NCBI GenBank assembly: GCA_021325495.1
Contig: JAJPGZ010000006.1
Span: 1-64,000, forward strand
DNA from: Spartobacteria bacterium
GTDB lineage: Bacteria; Verrucomicrobiota; Verrucomicrobiia; Chthoniobacterales; UBA10450
Direction of reading: 5' to 3'
Length of the DNA: 64,000 bases
Shown: positions 25,926-35,242 of the stretch, one piece after another
Numbering within the stretch: position 1 is the stretch's first letter
Layout of the letters: every line of letters starts with the position of its first letter
Notes under the pieces: generated by a model
What the model saw: only the letters and a program-made list of their open reading frames with translations
Told to the model about the DNA's origin: nothing
The model's database searches: none
Program-made: the position numbers and the translations under genes

Positions 25926-28665
25926 TCAATCGCTCCGCCGCCGCCACCGCGTTGTCGATCTTATCGACGTCAGTGCCGGAGCCTTGCGCATTGTCCGGAC
26001 GACCGCCGCCCTTGCCGTTCACGAGCGGCGCGATCTCCTGAATCAATTTGTTCGCCTGAATTTTCGCTGCGAGATCTTTCGGAACCGAAGCGAGCAACGC
26101 CACGCGACCATTGGCCGCGCCCGCGAGAAAGATCGGCCCGCTAAATTTCGTCTTCAACACATCCGCAACGTGCTGCAGCAATTTCGCGTCAGCATTGTCG
26201 ATCTTGCCGACGTAAAAATTTTCTTTCTTCTGCGCCGCGATCTCATTCGCGATCGTGGCCGCGCGACTGCGTAACTCCGCCTCCGCGCTCTTGGCATGTT
26301 GCTTCTCCCAATCGCGCACTTCGCCTTCAAGTTTCTCCAAAACCGCGGCGCGATTGTCGATCTTGTCCAACATCTCAGACGTTTCCGCGGCATCGTCGAA
26401 CGCCGGCAGCGCCGCGATTTCCGATTTCTTGCGCGCAAGCGTTTCGAATTTTTCCTGCTGCCGCGCCGCTTCGTGAATCGCCCACTGCCGCGCCGCCTCC
26501 CCTGCGACCGCTTCAATTCGCCGGATGCCCGCCGCAATCGCCTCCTCCTTCACGATGCGAAAAGCGCCGATGGAAGATGTCGATCTTACATGCGTCCCGC
26601 CGCACAGCTCCATCGAGTAACCATTTAACTTGTTAGGCTCGCCGCCGATCTGCACCACGCGCACGACATCGCCGTACTTATCGCCAAAGAATTGTTGAAT
26701 GTCGTTGCGCTCCTTTGCTTCCGCGTACGGAATTTCCGTCCACGAAACCCGCGCATTCTCGCGCACCTTCTCGTTCACCAACATGTCGATCTTGCGCACG
26801 ATCTCTTTCGGCAGCGCGCTGCTCGAAAAATCGAATGTCAGCTTCTCCGGACCGACATAACTCCCCTTCTGCGTCGCCTCCCGACTAACGAGCTCGTGCA
26901 ACGCCCAATGCAAAATGTGCGTCACCGTGTGATGCCGCTCGATCGCGCGACGGCGTCGAGTATCGATCTTAACCGTCACATGCTCACCAATTGCCGGCGG
27001 TTCCTTGTCTTCAATTAGATGAATGAACGTTGCGCCCGACTTGTGAGTATTGGCGATCTTCCATTCCCGGTCCCCGAGCACAATCGCACCGGTGTCGCCG
27101 ACCTGGCCGCCCATCTCCGCGTAACAAACGGAATTGTTCAGCACGACTCCACGTTTCTGCGCAAGATCGACAATCGCCTGCACGTCCGCGCCGGTGTCAT
27201 CATGTTCGTAACCTAAAAACCTCGTCGGCGTTTTGCTGTCGATTTGCGAAACCTCAATCGCAGATTTCTTCTGCGCCGCCCGCGCGCGCGCCCGTTGCTC
27301 CTGCATTAATTTCTCGAAGCCGGCGACATCCACCTTGAGTCCACGCTCCCGGGCCATCAACTCCGTTAGGTCGAGTGGAAACCCTTGTTCGTCGTACAAT
27401 CGAAACGCAAACGCGCCGGCGATTGTCGATCTTTCATTAGCGGCTTCGCGTTCGAACAACTCAATCCCTTTGTCGAGTGTCTTGTTAAACGACTCCTCTT
27501 CACGTCGAATCGTCTCTTTAACTTTTGCGGCGTTGTTGCGCAGTTCGGGAAAAACATCGCCCATCGTTTTCGCGACCACATCGACAAGTTTGAAAAAGAA
27601 TGGCTCGTGGAATTCGAGCGTCCGGCCATAGCGAACGGCGCGACGCAGGATGCGACGCAAAACGTAGCCGCGACCTTCGTTCGATGGAATAATCCCATCC
27701 GCGATGGCGAAACTCAGCGTCCGGATGTGATCGGCGAGAACGCGAAAGGCGATGTCGATCTTTTGCTGATCGTTAGGCGCAGCGTCTGGTTGCGGCAGCG
27801 TGCTCGCGTATTTTTTCCCGCTGAGTTTTTCGAGTTCGTCGAAGATCGGACGAAAGACATCCGTTTCGTAGTTTGAAATGATGCCGGAAAAATCGGTCAG
27901 ATTTTTTGTGCCTTGGATAATCGCGGCCGCGCGCTCGAATCCCATTCCGGTATCGACATGGCGCTGCGGCAATGGCGTGAACGTTCCGTCGGCATTGGCG
28001 TTGAACTGGATGAAGACCAAATTCCAAATCTCGATGCAACGCGGGTCGTCTTTGTTGACTAACGAGCCGCGGGTGCCGCCATCCGGCGTAAGATCGACAT
28101 GCAACTCTGAGCACGGCCCGCACGGGCCGGCGTCGCCCATCATCCAGAAGTTGTCTTTCTTGTTTCCGTTTACGATGTGGACCTTCGGGTCGAGATCGGC
28201 GTCGGCGAATAAACGCGCCCAATGATCGTGAGCTTCCTGGTCGAACTCGCTCGGCTCGTTAGGCCCGGGTTTGTAAACGGTCGCGTAAAGTCGCTGCGGC
28301 GGAAATTTCCAGCGCTCAACCACCAGCTCCCACGCCCATTCGATCGCTTCCTTCTTGAAGTAATCGCCGAAGCTCCAGTTGCCTAACATCTCGAAGAACG
28401 TGTGGTGATAGGTGTCGAGCCCGACGTCTTCGAGGTCGTTATGTTTGCCGCCGGCACGAATGCATTTCTGGGTGTCGGCCACCCGCGGCGGATTCCATTT
28501 CGGTTTTTCCTGTCCGAGAAAGATCGGGACGAACTGGTTCATGCCCGCGTTGGTGAAGAGAAGATTCGGCGCGTCGGGCAGAAGCGATGACGACGGCACG
28601 ATGGTGTGTTGTTTCTCGCGAAAGAAATCGAGAAAGCTCTGGCGAATTTCGGCCGACGTCATCAT
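25906..28665 (-). CDS. alaS: Alanyl-tRNA synthetase
   Basis: The 919-residue protein is a full-length AlaRS. The class II catalytic domain begins at about residue 5 (RQSFLDFFREKQHTIVPSSSLLP). The tRNA-recognition region is followed by the editing domain with the zinc motif HTVTH near 570 and CGGTH near 672. The C-terminal C-Ala domain ends near 919 (GGGRPDNAQGSG). It charges tRNA-Ala and clears mischarged Ser and Gly. Nine 10-mer copies lie inside and a tenth overlaps the bases just upstream of the start, the highest count for any gene here. Many encode KIDN or KIDM in frame. Confidence 0.97.
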   Translation of the reverse strand: MMTSAEIRQSFLDFFREKQHTIVPSSSLLPDAPNLLFTNAGMNQFVPIFLGQEKPKWNPPRVADTQKCIRAGGKHNDLEDVGLDTYHHTFFEMLGNWSFGDYFKKEAIEWAWELVVERWKFPPQRLYATVYKPGPNEPSEFDQEAHDHWARLFADADLDPKVHIVNGNKKDNFWMMGDAGPCGPCSELHVDLTPDGGTRGSLVNKDDPRCIEIWNLVFIQFNANADGTFTPLPQRHVDTGMGFERAAAIIQGTKNLTDFSGIISNYETDVFRPIFDELEKLSGKKYASTLPQPDAAPNDQQKIDIAFRVLADHIRTLSFAIADGIIPSNEGRGYVLRRILRRAVRYGRTLEFHEPFFFKLVDVVAKTMGDVFPELRNNAAKVKETIRREEESFNKTLDKGIELFEREAANERSTIAGAFAFRLYDEQGFPLDLTELMARERGLKVDVAGFEKLMQEQRARARAAQKKSAIEVSQIDSKTPTRFLGYEHDDTGADVQAIVDLAQKRGVVLNNSVCYAEMGGQVGDTGAIVLGDREWKIANTHKSGATFIHLIEDKEPPAIGEHVTVKIDTRRRRAIERHHTVTHILHWALHELVSREATQKGSYVGPEKLTFDFSSSALPKEIVRKIDMLVNEKVRENARVSWTEIPYAEAKERNDIQQFFGDKYGDVVRVVQIGGEPNKLNGYSMELCGGTHVRSTSSIGAFRIVKEEAIAAGIRRIEAVAGEAARQWAIHEAARQQEKFETLARKKSEIAALPAFDDAAETSEMLDKIDNRAAVLEKLEGEVRDWEKQHAKSAEAELRSRAATIANEIAAQKKENFYVGKIDNADAKLLQHVADVLKTKFSGPIFLAGAANGRVALLASVPKDLAAKIQANKLIQEIAPLVNGKGGGRPDNAQGSGTDVDKIDNAVAAAERLIRASLA

Positions 28666-28721
28666 GACGATGTCGATCTTACGCGCAGAAAATGATCGCG
28701 CGAGTAGATGTCGATCTTCGC

Positions 28722-29759
28722 TTAAAACCGCCAGCCGATGCTGGTGGTGATGAGATAATCGGCGAAGGCGGCGTTGCCGCCAAAATCGACGCCGAGGCGA
28801 TCGGAAACCTTGATGTCGGTGAGATTTTTATCGGCGTGACGATGGAACGCGACCGGCCCGGTGACAGAAAAATAAAACTGACCTTTCGAAATCGCGATGC
28901 CGGGCTCGATGTAGAAGGCGTAACCGGCATTGCGCCAACCGCGATTGCCGCCGAGAAAATCTTCGACCGGCACACCTTCGAGTCGCGAACCGAGACTAAC
29001 GGACAATCCCATCTTGGGCCACACGACATAAGCGACGCCCGCGCGCGCGAGATATTGGTCCGGAACCGAATTATATTTGTAGCCGAATTCGCCGAGGGTG
29101 AAGAAATGTTCGTTACCGGTCGGCTGCGCAACGCCGTTCGTTTCGAGGGGATTGATGAGATACACACCTTGCGCGTAGGCAAACATGTTCGTGTAGATTT
29201 TTTGAAACGCGGACAGTTGCGTGACGATGCCCCAACCGCCGTCCCCCGGTTGGATCGCCGGATCGACCGGCCGCCTAACGAGTCCGCCAGGCTGATGAAA
29301 AATATCGGTGGCGTCGTCTTTGCCGGTCGGAATCTTTACGCCGAGACCGATACTAATGTTTCCGTTGTGAAATTTTTCGCAGTCGAGCAGCCAGACATTT
29401 CCGACGAAGCGCAGATCGCCGATGCCGCTCGCGCGGGTAGTGAAACGATGGACGAAATCGTGTTCGTAATAACTGGTGCGGTCGCCGTCCTGGAACGGAA
29501 TTTCCAGTGTGAAACTGAGTCGCGTCGTCGCTTGATAAGTCGCGCTCAGGTCGAAACCGTGCACATGCGTATTCGCGTAAAGCGAAGGATCGGTCGGATA
29601 CGGCAGATCATTGTCGCCGTGAAATTCGCGGAAGGAATGCAACCAGCGATACGAAAGCGAAGTGGCAATTTCGTGCGGCTGCAGATACGGCGACTGTGCG
29701 TCGATTGCGCAACAATTACTGATGGAGCCCAGACCGGGCGCCAATAATCGCGCCGGCAC
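28722..29759 (-). CDS. Outer-membrane beta-barrel protein lacking its signal peptide because of an in-frame TGA
   Basis: The 345-residue frame encodes alternating hydrophobic/polar strands and ends in the terminal phenylalanine IGWRF, the signature of outer-membrane barrels. It contains patches such as IPFQDGDRTSYYEHDF and VKIPTGKDD, which recall the transporter/MetA-pathway barrel family. Its first codon is GTG 29759. The codon just before it is TGA, and the same frame upstream reads a convincing signal peptide. The gene may therefore be interrupted, recoded, or affected by a sequencing error. It is followed by a 10-mer copy 3 bp after the stop. Confidence 0.6.
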   Translation of the reverse strand: MPARLLAPGLGSISNCCAIDAQSPYLQPHEIATSLSYRWLHSFREFHGDNDLPYPTDPSLYANTHVHGFDLSATYQATTRLSFTLEIPFQDGDRTSYYEHDFVHRFTTRASGIGDLRFVGNVWLLDCEKFHNGNISIGLGVKIPTGKDDATDIFHQPGGLVRRPVDPAIQPGDGGWGIVTQLSAFQKIYTNMFAYAQGVYLINPLETNGVAQPTGNEHFFTLGEFGYKYNSVPDQYLARAGVAYVVWPKMGLSVSLGSRLEGVPVEDFLGGNRGWRNAGYAFYIEPGIAISKGQFYFSVTGPVAFHRHADKNLTDIKVSDRLGVDFGGNAAFADYLITTSIGWRF

Positions 29760-29834
29760 TCACCCTTGGGAGAAAAGACGCGGCGCGGCCGCGACGAACG
29801 CCAGTGTGACTGCGCAAATAAATTTAGCGCGAAT
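29760..29834 (-). other. Candidate signal-peptide segment in frame with the barrel, ATT start and TGA stop
   Basis: On the minus strand a good Shine-Dalgarno GAGGTGATC (29839-29847) is followed after 4 bases by an ATT codon at 29834. The frame then reads MRAKFICAVTLAFVAAAPRL if ATT is read as methionine, and reaches TGA at 29760-29762. This is immediately followed, in the same frame, by the barrel. No ATG or GTG exists in this segment. Confidence 0.45.
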
Positions 29835-29887
29835 GGGAGATCACCTCGTTTCTGTCCGACGGAGGATGACGCGCCCGTTAGGCGGCG

Positions 29888-31984
29888 TCAACGAGATTCA
29901 GCCGCGAAGACTCGTTTCACAAACCCGGCAAAGCGCGGATCGGAACGCATCGGAATGAACTTGGGTTCCATCTCCAGCCAGGGAATATTTCCGGCGCGCG
30001 ATTGCAAACCTTTCTCCATCCAGGCAAAGGCCTCATCTTTTTCATCGAGCGCGATATAAATGTAAACGATGAGCGTCTCGTCGATGTATTCATGCGCGGC
30101 GCGTGCCTTCAATTGCTCGATGATTCTGTGCGCCTCGTCGCGCTTGCCTAACAACGCCTGCACGCAACCGATCTCCGCGTCGATCCACGACCAGTTGTCG
30201 ATCTTGCGCGCCCGCTCCAATTCGGTCATCGCTTCGCCATACATACCCTTTTGTTCGTACGCTTGCGCGAGCCAAACCGAAGCGATGATGAAATTCGGAT
30301 CTGATGAGAGCAGTTTGCGATAAAGTTCGATCGCCTCATCGGCGCGATGGCGAATCAAAAATGTCCACGCGTACTCGGCGCTCACGACCATGTTAGTGGG
30401 ATCGAGATCGACGCCGCGCTTGATCTCGGCGGCCGCGTCATCAAGACGGCCGACAAATTCCAAATAATGCCCGTAGAAGTGGTACACTTGTGGATCGCTC
30501 GGATTCAATTCACGTGCCCGCGCCAGCTCGACCTTCGCCGCCGGCCGGTCCCAATCGTAAAACAGCAAGACAATGCCTAACGACAGGTGCGCTTCGGAAA
30601 GTTCATTGTCGATCCTGAGCGCTTTCTCGGCGAATTCACGCGCGCGCGGGAACATCTCTTTCGGCGAGGCAATCCCGAGCTCGCCTAACAAGCTATAGGA
30701 ATCGGCGATGCCAGCATAAGCGAGGGCGTAGTTCGGATCTTTCTCCGCTGCCTGTTTGAAGAACTCGATGCTCTTCTGGTAGGCCTCGGGCGTGTATTTG
30801 TTCCATTCCAGACGCCCGCGGAGATAAAGCTGATACGCTTCGGCGTTGCCGGTGTGACGTTTCGTTAGGCGCTTTTGTTCGTCGCCGCTCAATTGGAATC
30901 GCAGCGCGTCCGTCACTTTTTGCGCGATGGTGTCTTGCACGCCGAAAACGTCGGTGAACTTCTCGTCGAATTGCGCGCTCCACAGCGATGCGCCGTCGGC
31001 CACATTAATGAGTCGAACATTCACGCGCAGGCGATCAGCCGCTTTTTGTAACGTCCCGTCCAGCACCGCGCGCACGTGCAGCAGTCGGCCGACCGCGAGC
31101 GGATCCGGTTCGCGCTCGATATACTTTTGCGCGGAACTCAATGGTGGAATGATCATTTGCGCGATCGTGCTCAGCTTTGCGATGAGCGTGTCGGCCATCC
31201 CGTTTTCGAGCGCCTCGTCGCGGTTCTGTGACGAGATCGGTTTGAATGGCAGAATCGCGATGCTTTTCTCGGGCGCCGTTATCGTCGCCGCGGCCGGAGC
31301 GCTCGCACGCCGTTCGCTCACCAGCCAACCGACGATGGATATCGCGACGATCGCGACCGCGCCCAGGGTGACCGGTTTGAGCCAGCGCGATTTTGTCGTG
31401 ACATTTTTGCCGCGCAATCTCTCGGGCAACGCGGGGTTGCCGATTTCGGCATCGTGCAGACTGACGATGTCGATCTTGGCGCCATGTTTCACTTCGAACG
31501 CGCCGAGGTGATGCAAACGTGGGCGCCATTTGCTGTGTTGCTCCAGATCTTCCGCCACGCGCCGCGAAAGCAAAATGTGACCGGCGTCGCCGCAATCCAT
31601 CACCCGCTGCGCCATGTTGATACCGGTGCCGGCGAGGTTGGATCGATCATTCACGTCCAAAATTTTGTTCACCGGCCCGCTGTGAATTCCCATACGCACG
31701 CCGAATTTCTCATTCGTTAGGCCACGCGCGATCTCCATGGCGCAACGCGCCGGCGCTTCCGGGCTGGTGAAGAACACCAGCACCATTCCGTCGCCGGTCG
31801 GTAGTCGAATCAATCTCCCGGCCGCTTCCGCTGCGCGAAACGGCTCGGTCTGCCTAACGATCTCGTTCAAGCGCTTCGAAGCGACGCTCTGCTCGTCTAC
31901 GAGCAATTTCGAAAACGCCACGATGTCCATGAACAGGACGTGGCCGATCTCGAGTTGCGAATCCTCTTCCGGCTCCGTCGTCAT
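29888..31984 (-). CDS. Class III nucleotidyl cyclase with TolB-like and TPR domains
   Basis: The 698-residue protein has an N-terminal cyclase homology domain (about 15-165, FMDIVAFSKLL, GDGMVLVFF, GTGINMAQRV). A membrane helix near 210 is followed by a FlgO/TolB-like segment (KSIAILPFKPISSQNRDEAL). Eight or so TPR units run to the C-terminus. This plan is common for soil-bacterial adenylate cyclases with a TPR sensor. I chose ATG 31984, which gives MTTEPEEDSQLEIGHV; the frame to 32089 would read through two 10-mer copies. A product such as cAMP is presumed, not shown. Confidence 0.88.
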   Translation of the reverse strand: MTTEPEEDSQLEIGHVLFMDIVAFSKLLVDEQSVASKRLNEIVRQTEPFRAAEAAGRLIRLPTGDGMVLVFFTSPEAPARCAMEIARGLTNEKFGVRMGIHSGPVNKILDVNDRSNLAGTGINMAQRVMDCGDAGHILLSRRVAEDLEQHSKWRPRLHHLGAFEVKHGAKIDIVSLHDAEIGNPALPERLRGKNVTTKSRWLKPVTLGAVAIVAISIVGWLVSERRASAPAAATITAPEKSIAILPFKPISSQNRDEALENGMADTLIAKLSTIAQMIIPPLSSAQKYIEREPDPLAVGRLLHVRAVLDGTLQKAADRLRVNVRLINVADGASLWSAQFDEKFTDVFGVQDTIAQKVTDALRFQLSGDEQKRLTKRHTGNAEAYQLYLRGRLEWNKYTPEAYQKSIEFFKQAAEKDPNYALAYAGIADSYSLLGELGIASPKEMFPRAREFAEKALRIDNELSEAHLSLGIVLLFYDWDRPAAKVELARARELNPSDPQVYHFYGHYLEFVGRLDDAAAEIKRGVDLDPTNMVVSAEYAWTFLIRHRADEAIELYRKLLSSDPNFIIASVWLAQAYEQKGMYGEAMTELERARKIDNWSWIDAEIGCVQALLGKRDEAHRIIEQLKARAAHEYIDETLIVYIYIALDEKDEAFAWMEKGLQSRAGNIPWLEMEPKFIPMRSDPRFAGFVKRVFAAESR

Positions 31985-32018
31985 CGCGGGCGTGTGTCGC
32001 GCAGATTCTGTCAGGACA

Positions 32019-32043
32019 TGTCGATCTTTACGATGTCGATCTT
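32019..32043 (+). repeat. Tandem pair of TGTCGATCTT, 15-bp pitch
   Basis: Exact copies start at 32019 and 32034 in the same orientation with a 5-base spacer TACGA. The first overlaps the stop of the TPR gene at 32028. Confidence 0.9.
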
Positions 32044-33677
32044 GCGTGAATTTTGCGCGGCTTCGCGAGCTCGCCCGTTTCAGCTTCACTCAATTGTTGG
32101 TCGAGTAATGACGCTTCGTAAGCACGACCCTGCGCACTCAAGCTGTCGCGCAATCCGGCCAGCGCCCAACGGTTTCGCGGATTGCGCTCCAGGTCCTCGC
32201 GAAAAATATTTTCCGCTTCCGTGAATTTTTTCTGCTCCAGCAACACCCGCCCGAGCATCGGCCTAACGGGCGGATACCATGCGGGCGGCTCACTGTAATT
32301 GAGCGCGTCCGCGGCCGCGACGGCCTGATGCAAAAGATCGACCGCCGTTTTTTTATCCTGGCGTGCGTATGCGATCTGCGCGCCTAACAAGTACTCGTGC
32401 AGTTTGAAAACCGCGCCGTTTTTATTGAGCTCGTCATACGGCGCATCCGGCGGAATTTTCGCGATCCATTCTTTCCACTTCGTTAGTTCCTGCTCCGCCG
32501 CCGCGGGATTACCCAGTCGCGCTAACGCAACACCGCGCGCAAAATGCCAAACCGCGTTCGTTGTCATGAGCGACGGCGCGGGCGCAGGCGACTTCACGAT
32601 GTCGCCCCATTTCTCAAACGCCATCAGCACGAGGTAAGGCGTCGGCAGAAAACCTTCGAGCATCGGCATCATCTTGACGTCGGGCTCGACGTGCGCAGCC
32701 AGACGCGCCGCTGCATCTCGCGCCGCGGAAAAATCGCCGCGCATCGTCGCCGCGAAGGCGAGGAAATGCAGGTTGTGGCTATAATACATCACAGGATAAA
32801 CGCCGCGCTCTTTCGTCGCCGCGATGTATTTCTTGTCCGCCTCTGCGGCCATTTCATTGCAATGCATCGACGCCGCGTGCTCACCCATGCGTGCGTAAAT
32901 GTGCGATGGCATATGCACGAGATGACCCGCCGCGGGCGCAAGTTTCTCCAGGCGCGCCGCGCTCGGCAACGCGCGTTCCGGATGTAACGATGCTTCGACG
33001 GCGTGAATGTAATAATGGTTCGCGCCAAGATGATTCGGGTTGCGTTTTAAGACCGATTCCAACGTCGCAACGATCTCTTCCGTACCTTCGTTAGGCTTAC
33101 CGTCTTTCGTCCATAGTTTCCAAGGATTGAGATTCATCATGCTCTCGGCGAAAAGCGTAGCGGCATCGAGATCGTCCGGATAACTTCTGACCAATTTCGC
33201 CATCGCGTCGCGGTAGGCGACGTCGAGCTGGTGCAAATCCGCTTTTGGATCGTTGGAATAACGGAAGGCGAGCGCATTGATGTAAGCGCGCTCGGCTTCG
33301 GATGCGTTCTCCTGCAATGCGACCGCGCGTTGCACCGCATCATAACCGGCTTTCTCGCGCTCGAGATCGACCGGCAAATTGTAGTTAGGCCCGAGCGTGA
33401 GCGCGACGCCCCACCACGCCATCGCCATTTGCGGATCGAGTCGTGCGGCTTGTTCGAAACTTCGACGCGCTTCGTCGTGATTGAATCCGTAAACAAGCGC
33501 GAGACCTTGATCGAAGAATTTCTGCGCCTGACGGTTTGTGGTTGAGACGGGATGGTGAACGTTGCCGAGACCCGGCATCAAACGTGAAGACGACGCGTTC
33601 GAATCTTTCTTTGCATCCGCAGAGAAAGCGAACGCGATTAAAAACAAAGTCGCCGCCGATATGGAGCGAATGAACAT
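32028..33677 (-). CDS. TPR-repeat exported protein
   Basis: The 549-residue protein has a signal peptide (MFIRSISAATLFLIAFAFSADA) and TPR-like units throughout (GLALVYGFNHDEARRSFEQA, then later repeats). The central HMPSHIYARMGEH region is typical of a large uncharacterised TPR family in soil bacteria. Its function is unknown. The start ATG at 33677 begins with the last A of an AAGATCGACA copy; the stop TAA overlaps another. The final residues RSTS are encoded by the repeat, an example of a C-terminus made by the motif. Confidence 0.85.
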   Translation of the reverse strand: MFIRSISAATLFLIAFAFSADAKKDSNASSSRLMPGLGNVHHPVSTTNRQAQKFFDQGLALVYGFNHDEARRSFEQAARLDPQMAMAWWGVALTLGPNYNLPVDLEREKAGYDAVQRAVALQENASEAERAYINALAFRYSNDPKADLHQLDVAYRDAMAKLVRSYPDDLDAATLFAESMMNLNPWKLWTKDGKPNEGTEEIVATLESVLKRNPNHLGANHYYIHAVEASLHPERALPSAARLEKLAPAAGHLVHMPSHIYARMGEHAASMHCNEMAAEADKKYIAATKERGVYPVMYYSHNLHFLAFAATMRGDFSAARDAAARLAAHVEPDVKMMPMLEGFLPTPYLVLMAFEKWGDIVKSPAPAPSLMTTNAVWHFARGVALARLGNPAAAEQELTKWKEWIAKIPPDAPYDELNKNGAVFKLHEYLLGAQIAYARQDKKTAVDLLHQAVAAADALNYSEPPAWYPPVRPMLGRVLLEQKKFTEAENIFREDLERNPRNRWALAGLRDSLSAQGRAYEASLLDQQLSEAETGELAKPRKIHARSTS

Positions 33678-33701
33678 GTCGATCTTAGCGCGACCCTCGC
33701 G

Positions 33702-34739
33702 TTAGACCTTCTCTTCGTCCAGCTTCGCTTTGACTGCCGTCTCGATCTCTTCGTAAAGCTTCGGGTCGTTCTTGAGCGCTTCCTTCGCCGCATCGCGCCC
33801 CTGCGCGAGCTGCGTCCCTTTGTAGTTCAACCACGACCCACGCTTCTCGATGATTTGTTTTTCGAGCGCGAGATCGAGCAGCGCGCCGGTCGAAGAAATG
33901 CCTTCGTTATACATGATGTCGAACTCGGCTTCGGTGAACGGCGGCGCTACTTTGTTCTTCACCACTTTGATGCGGGTGCGATTTCCGGTAACGACGCCGT
34001 CCGTCTGTTTGATCGCGCCGATGCGGCGGATATCGACACGCACGCTCGCGTAAAACTTTAGAGCCTTGCCGCCGGGCGTCGTTTCCGGATTTCCAAACAT
34101 CACGCCGATCTTCTCGCGGATTTGGTTCGTGAAAATGCAGCACGTGCGCGCTTTCGAAATGAGCGACGTGAGTTTGCGCAAAGCTGCGCTCATCAATCGC
34201 GCCTGCGTTCCCACCGTGGAATCGCCGATTTCGCCTTCGAGTTCCTGCTTCGTCACCAGCGCCGCGACCGAATCGAGCACGATCACGTCGAGCGCATTCG
34301 ATCGCACCAGCGTTTCGACAATTCGCAAAGCTTCTTCGCCCGAACTCGGCTGCGAAACGAGCAACTCATCAAGATCGACACCTAACTTTTTCGCATAAGC
34401 GGGATCGAGCGCATGTTCGACATCTACGAACGCGGCCAGTCCGCCTCGCTTCTGCGCCTGCGCGATCACCGTCAACGTCAGCGTCGTTTTGCCGGACGAT
34501 TCCGGTCCGTAAACTTCCACCACGCGGCCGCGCGGAAATCCACCGACGCCGAGCGCGCGATCGATCAAAATATTTCCGGTCGGGATAACATCGATATCGA
34601 CGATTTTCTCATCGCCCAATCGCATGATCGCGCCCTCGCCGTAATCTTTCGCGATCTGTTGAATCGCGAGGTCGAGGTTCTTGTCCCGCGCGGCGGTGAC
34701 TTTGTTTTCGGCTGCTTTCGCTTCGGTCTTCGGCGGCAT
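33702..34739 (-). CDS. recA: Recombinase RecA
   Basis: The 345-residue protein is a full RecA. The Walker A motif GPESSGKTT lies near 74, the L1/L2 loops include [19 protein letters not shown], and [20 protein letters not shown] follows. The C-terminus is acidic. It carries out homologous pairing, SOS signalling and, in transformable bacteria, integration of incoming DNA. A GAGAGAGAA ribosome binding site lies just before the ATG. A strong terminator 37 bp upstream insulates it from the hsp20 genes. I found no recognisable LexA box. It contains one 10-mer copy (34371). Confidence 0.98.
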   Translation of the reverse strand: MPPKTEAKAAENKVTAARDKNLDLAIQQIAKDYGEGAIMRLGDEKIVDIDVIPTGNILIDRALGVGGFPRGRVVEVYGPESSGKTTLTLTVIAQAQKRGGLAAFVDVEHALDPAYAKKLGVDLDELLVSQPSSGEEALRIVETLVRSNALDVIVLDSVAALVTKQELEGEIGDSTVGTQARLMSAALRKLTSLISKARTCCIFTNQIREKIGVMFGNPETTPGGKALKFYASVRVDIRRIGAIKQTDGVVTGNRTRIKVVKNKVAPPFTEAEFDIMYNEGISSTGALLDLALEKQIIEKRGSWLNYKGTQLAQGRDAAKEALKNDPKLYEEIETAVKAKLDEEKV

Positions 34740-34775
34740 AAATGAATTCTCTCTCGCTCACGCGGTTCGCCAAGC

Positions 34776-34807
34776 AAAAAAGGCCGCGAGCCTTTCGGCC
34801 CGCAGCC
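34776..34807 (-). terminator. Strong intrinsic terminator after the hsp20 pair
   Basis: On the minus strand an 11-bp stem GGCTGCGGGCC/GGCTCGCGGCC closes a GAAA tetraloop and is followed by six T. All stem positions pair, two as G-U. It lies between the second hsp20 stop (34832) and recA. Confidence 0.9.
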
Positions 34808-34831
34808 TCTCGCGCTGGGAGATTGTCGATC

Positions 34832-35242
34832 TTACGAAACTTCGATCTTGCGCGGCTTGACCTGTTCCGCTTTCGGAAGTCGTAGCGTCAGAACGCCCTG
34901 CTCGATCTTGGCGCTGATCTTGTTCGTGTCGATTGAGGGATCGAGCTCAAACGTACGCCGGAAATTTTCGCGTCGAATTTCCCGGTGCAACGGCGCGCCT
35001 TCGATTGTCGGCAGCGAACGCCGACCGATAATCGTCAGCTCGTTGTTGTCGATTGAAATCTCGAGCCCCTCCTTGTTCACGCCTGGCATTTCCACCAGCA
35101 ACGTGTAACCATCATGGTCTTCGTTCACGCTCGCCCTCGGCGCCACGAATTGTTCCTGCTGCCGGCGGGCCGGGGTTGTTTCCACATTTTCTCGTACTGC
35201 TGTGTTCATAGATTCGTTAGGTTGAAGTTGTCGATCTTGCAT
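34832..35242 (-). CDS. Hsp20/alpha-crystallin small heat-shock protein (second copy)
   Basis: The protein is 136 residues from ATG 35242, or 125 from the ATG at 35209. The alpha-crystallin domain (about 40-130) contains GYTLLVEMPGVNKEGLEISI and KIEQGVLTLRLPKAE. It is an ATP-independent chaperone. The first ATG overlaps the stop of the upstream hsp20 (TAATG), and its first codons are supplied by a 10-mer copy (MQDRQLQ). The TAA stop also overlaps a copy. Both genes form a two-gene operon ended by the terminator at 34776. Confidence 0.92.
   Translation of the reverse strand: MQDRQLQPNESMNTAVRENVETTPARRQQEQFVAPRASVNEDHDGYTLLVEMPGVNKEGLEISIDNNELTIIGRRSLPTIEGAPLHREIRRENFRRTFELDPSIDTNKISAKIEQGVLTLRLPKAEQVKPRKIEVS

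Noticed and set aside
28692-29747. 351-residue plus-strand frame opposite the barrel gene
   Set aside because: The opposite strand has barrel strands and a terminal aromatic; the plus frame is a shadow with no domain.
34740-34830. LexA/SOS box upstream of recA
   Set aside because: No recognisable dyad was found by eye in the short gap.
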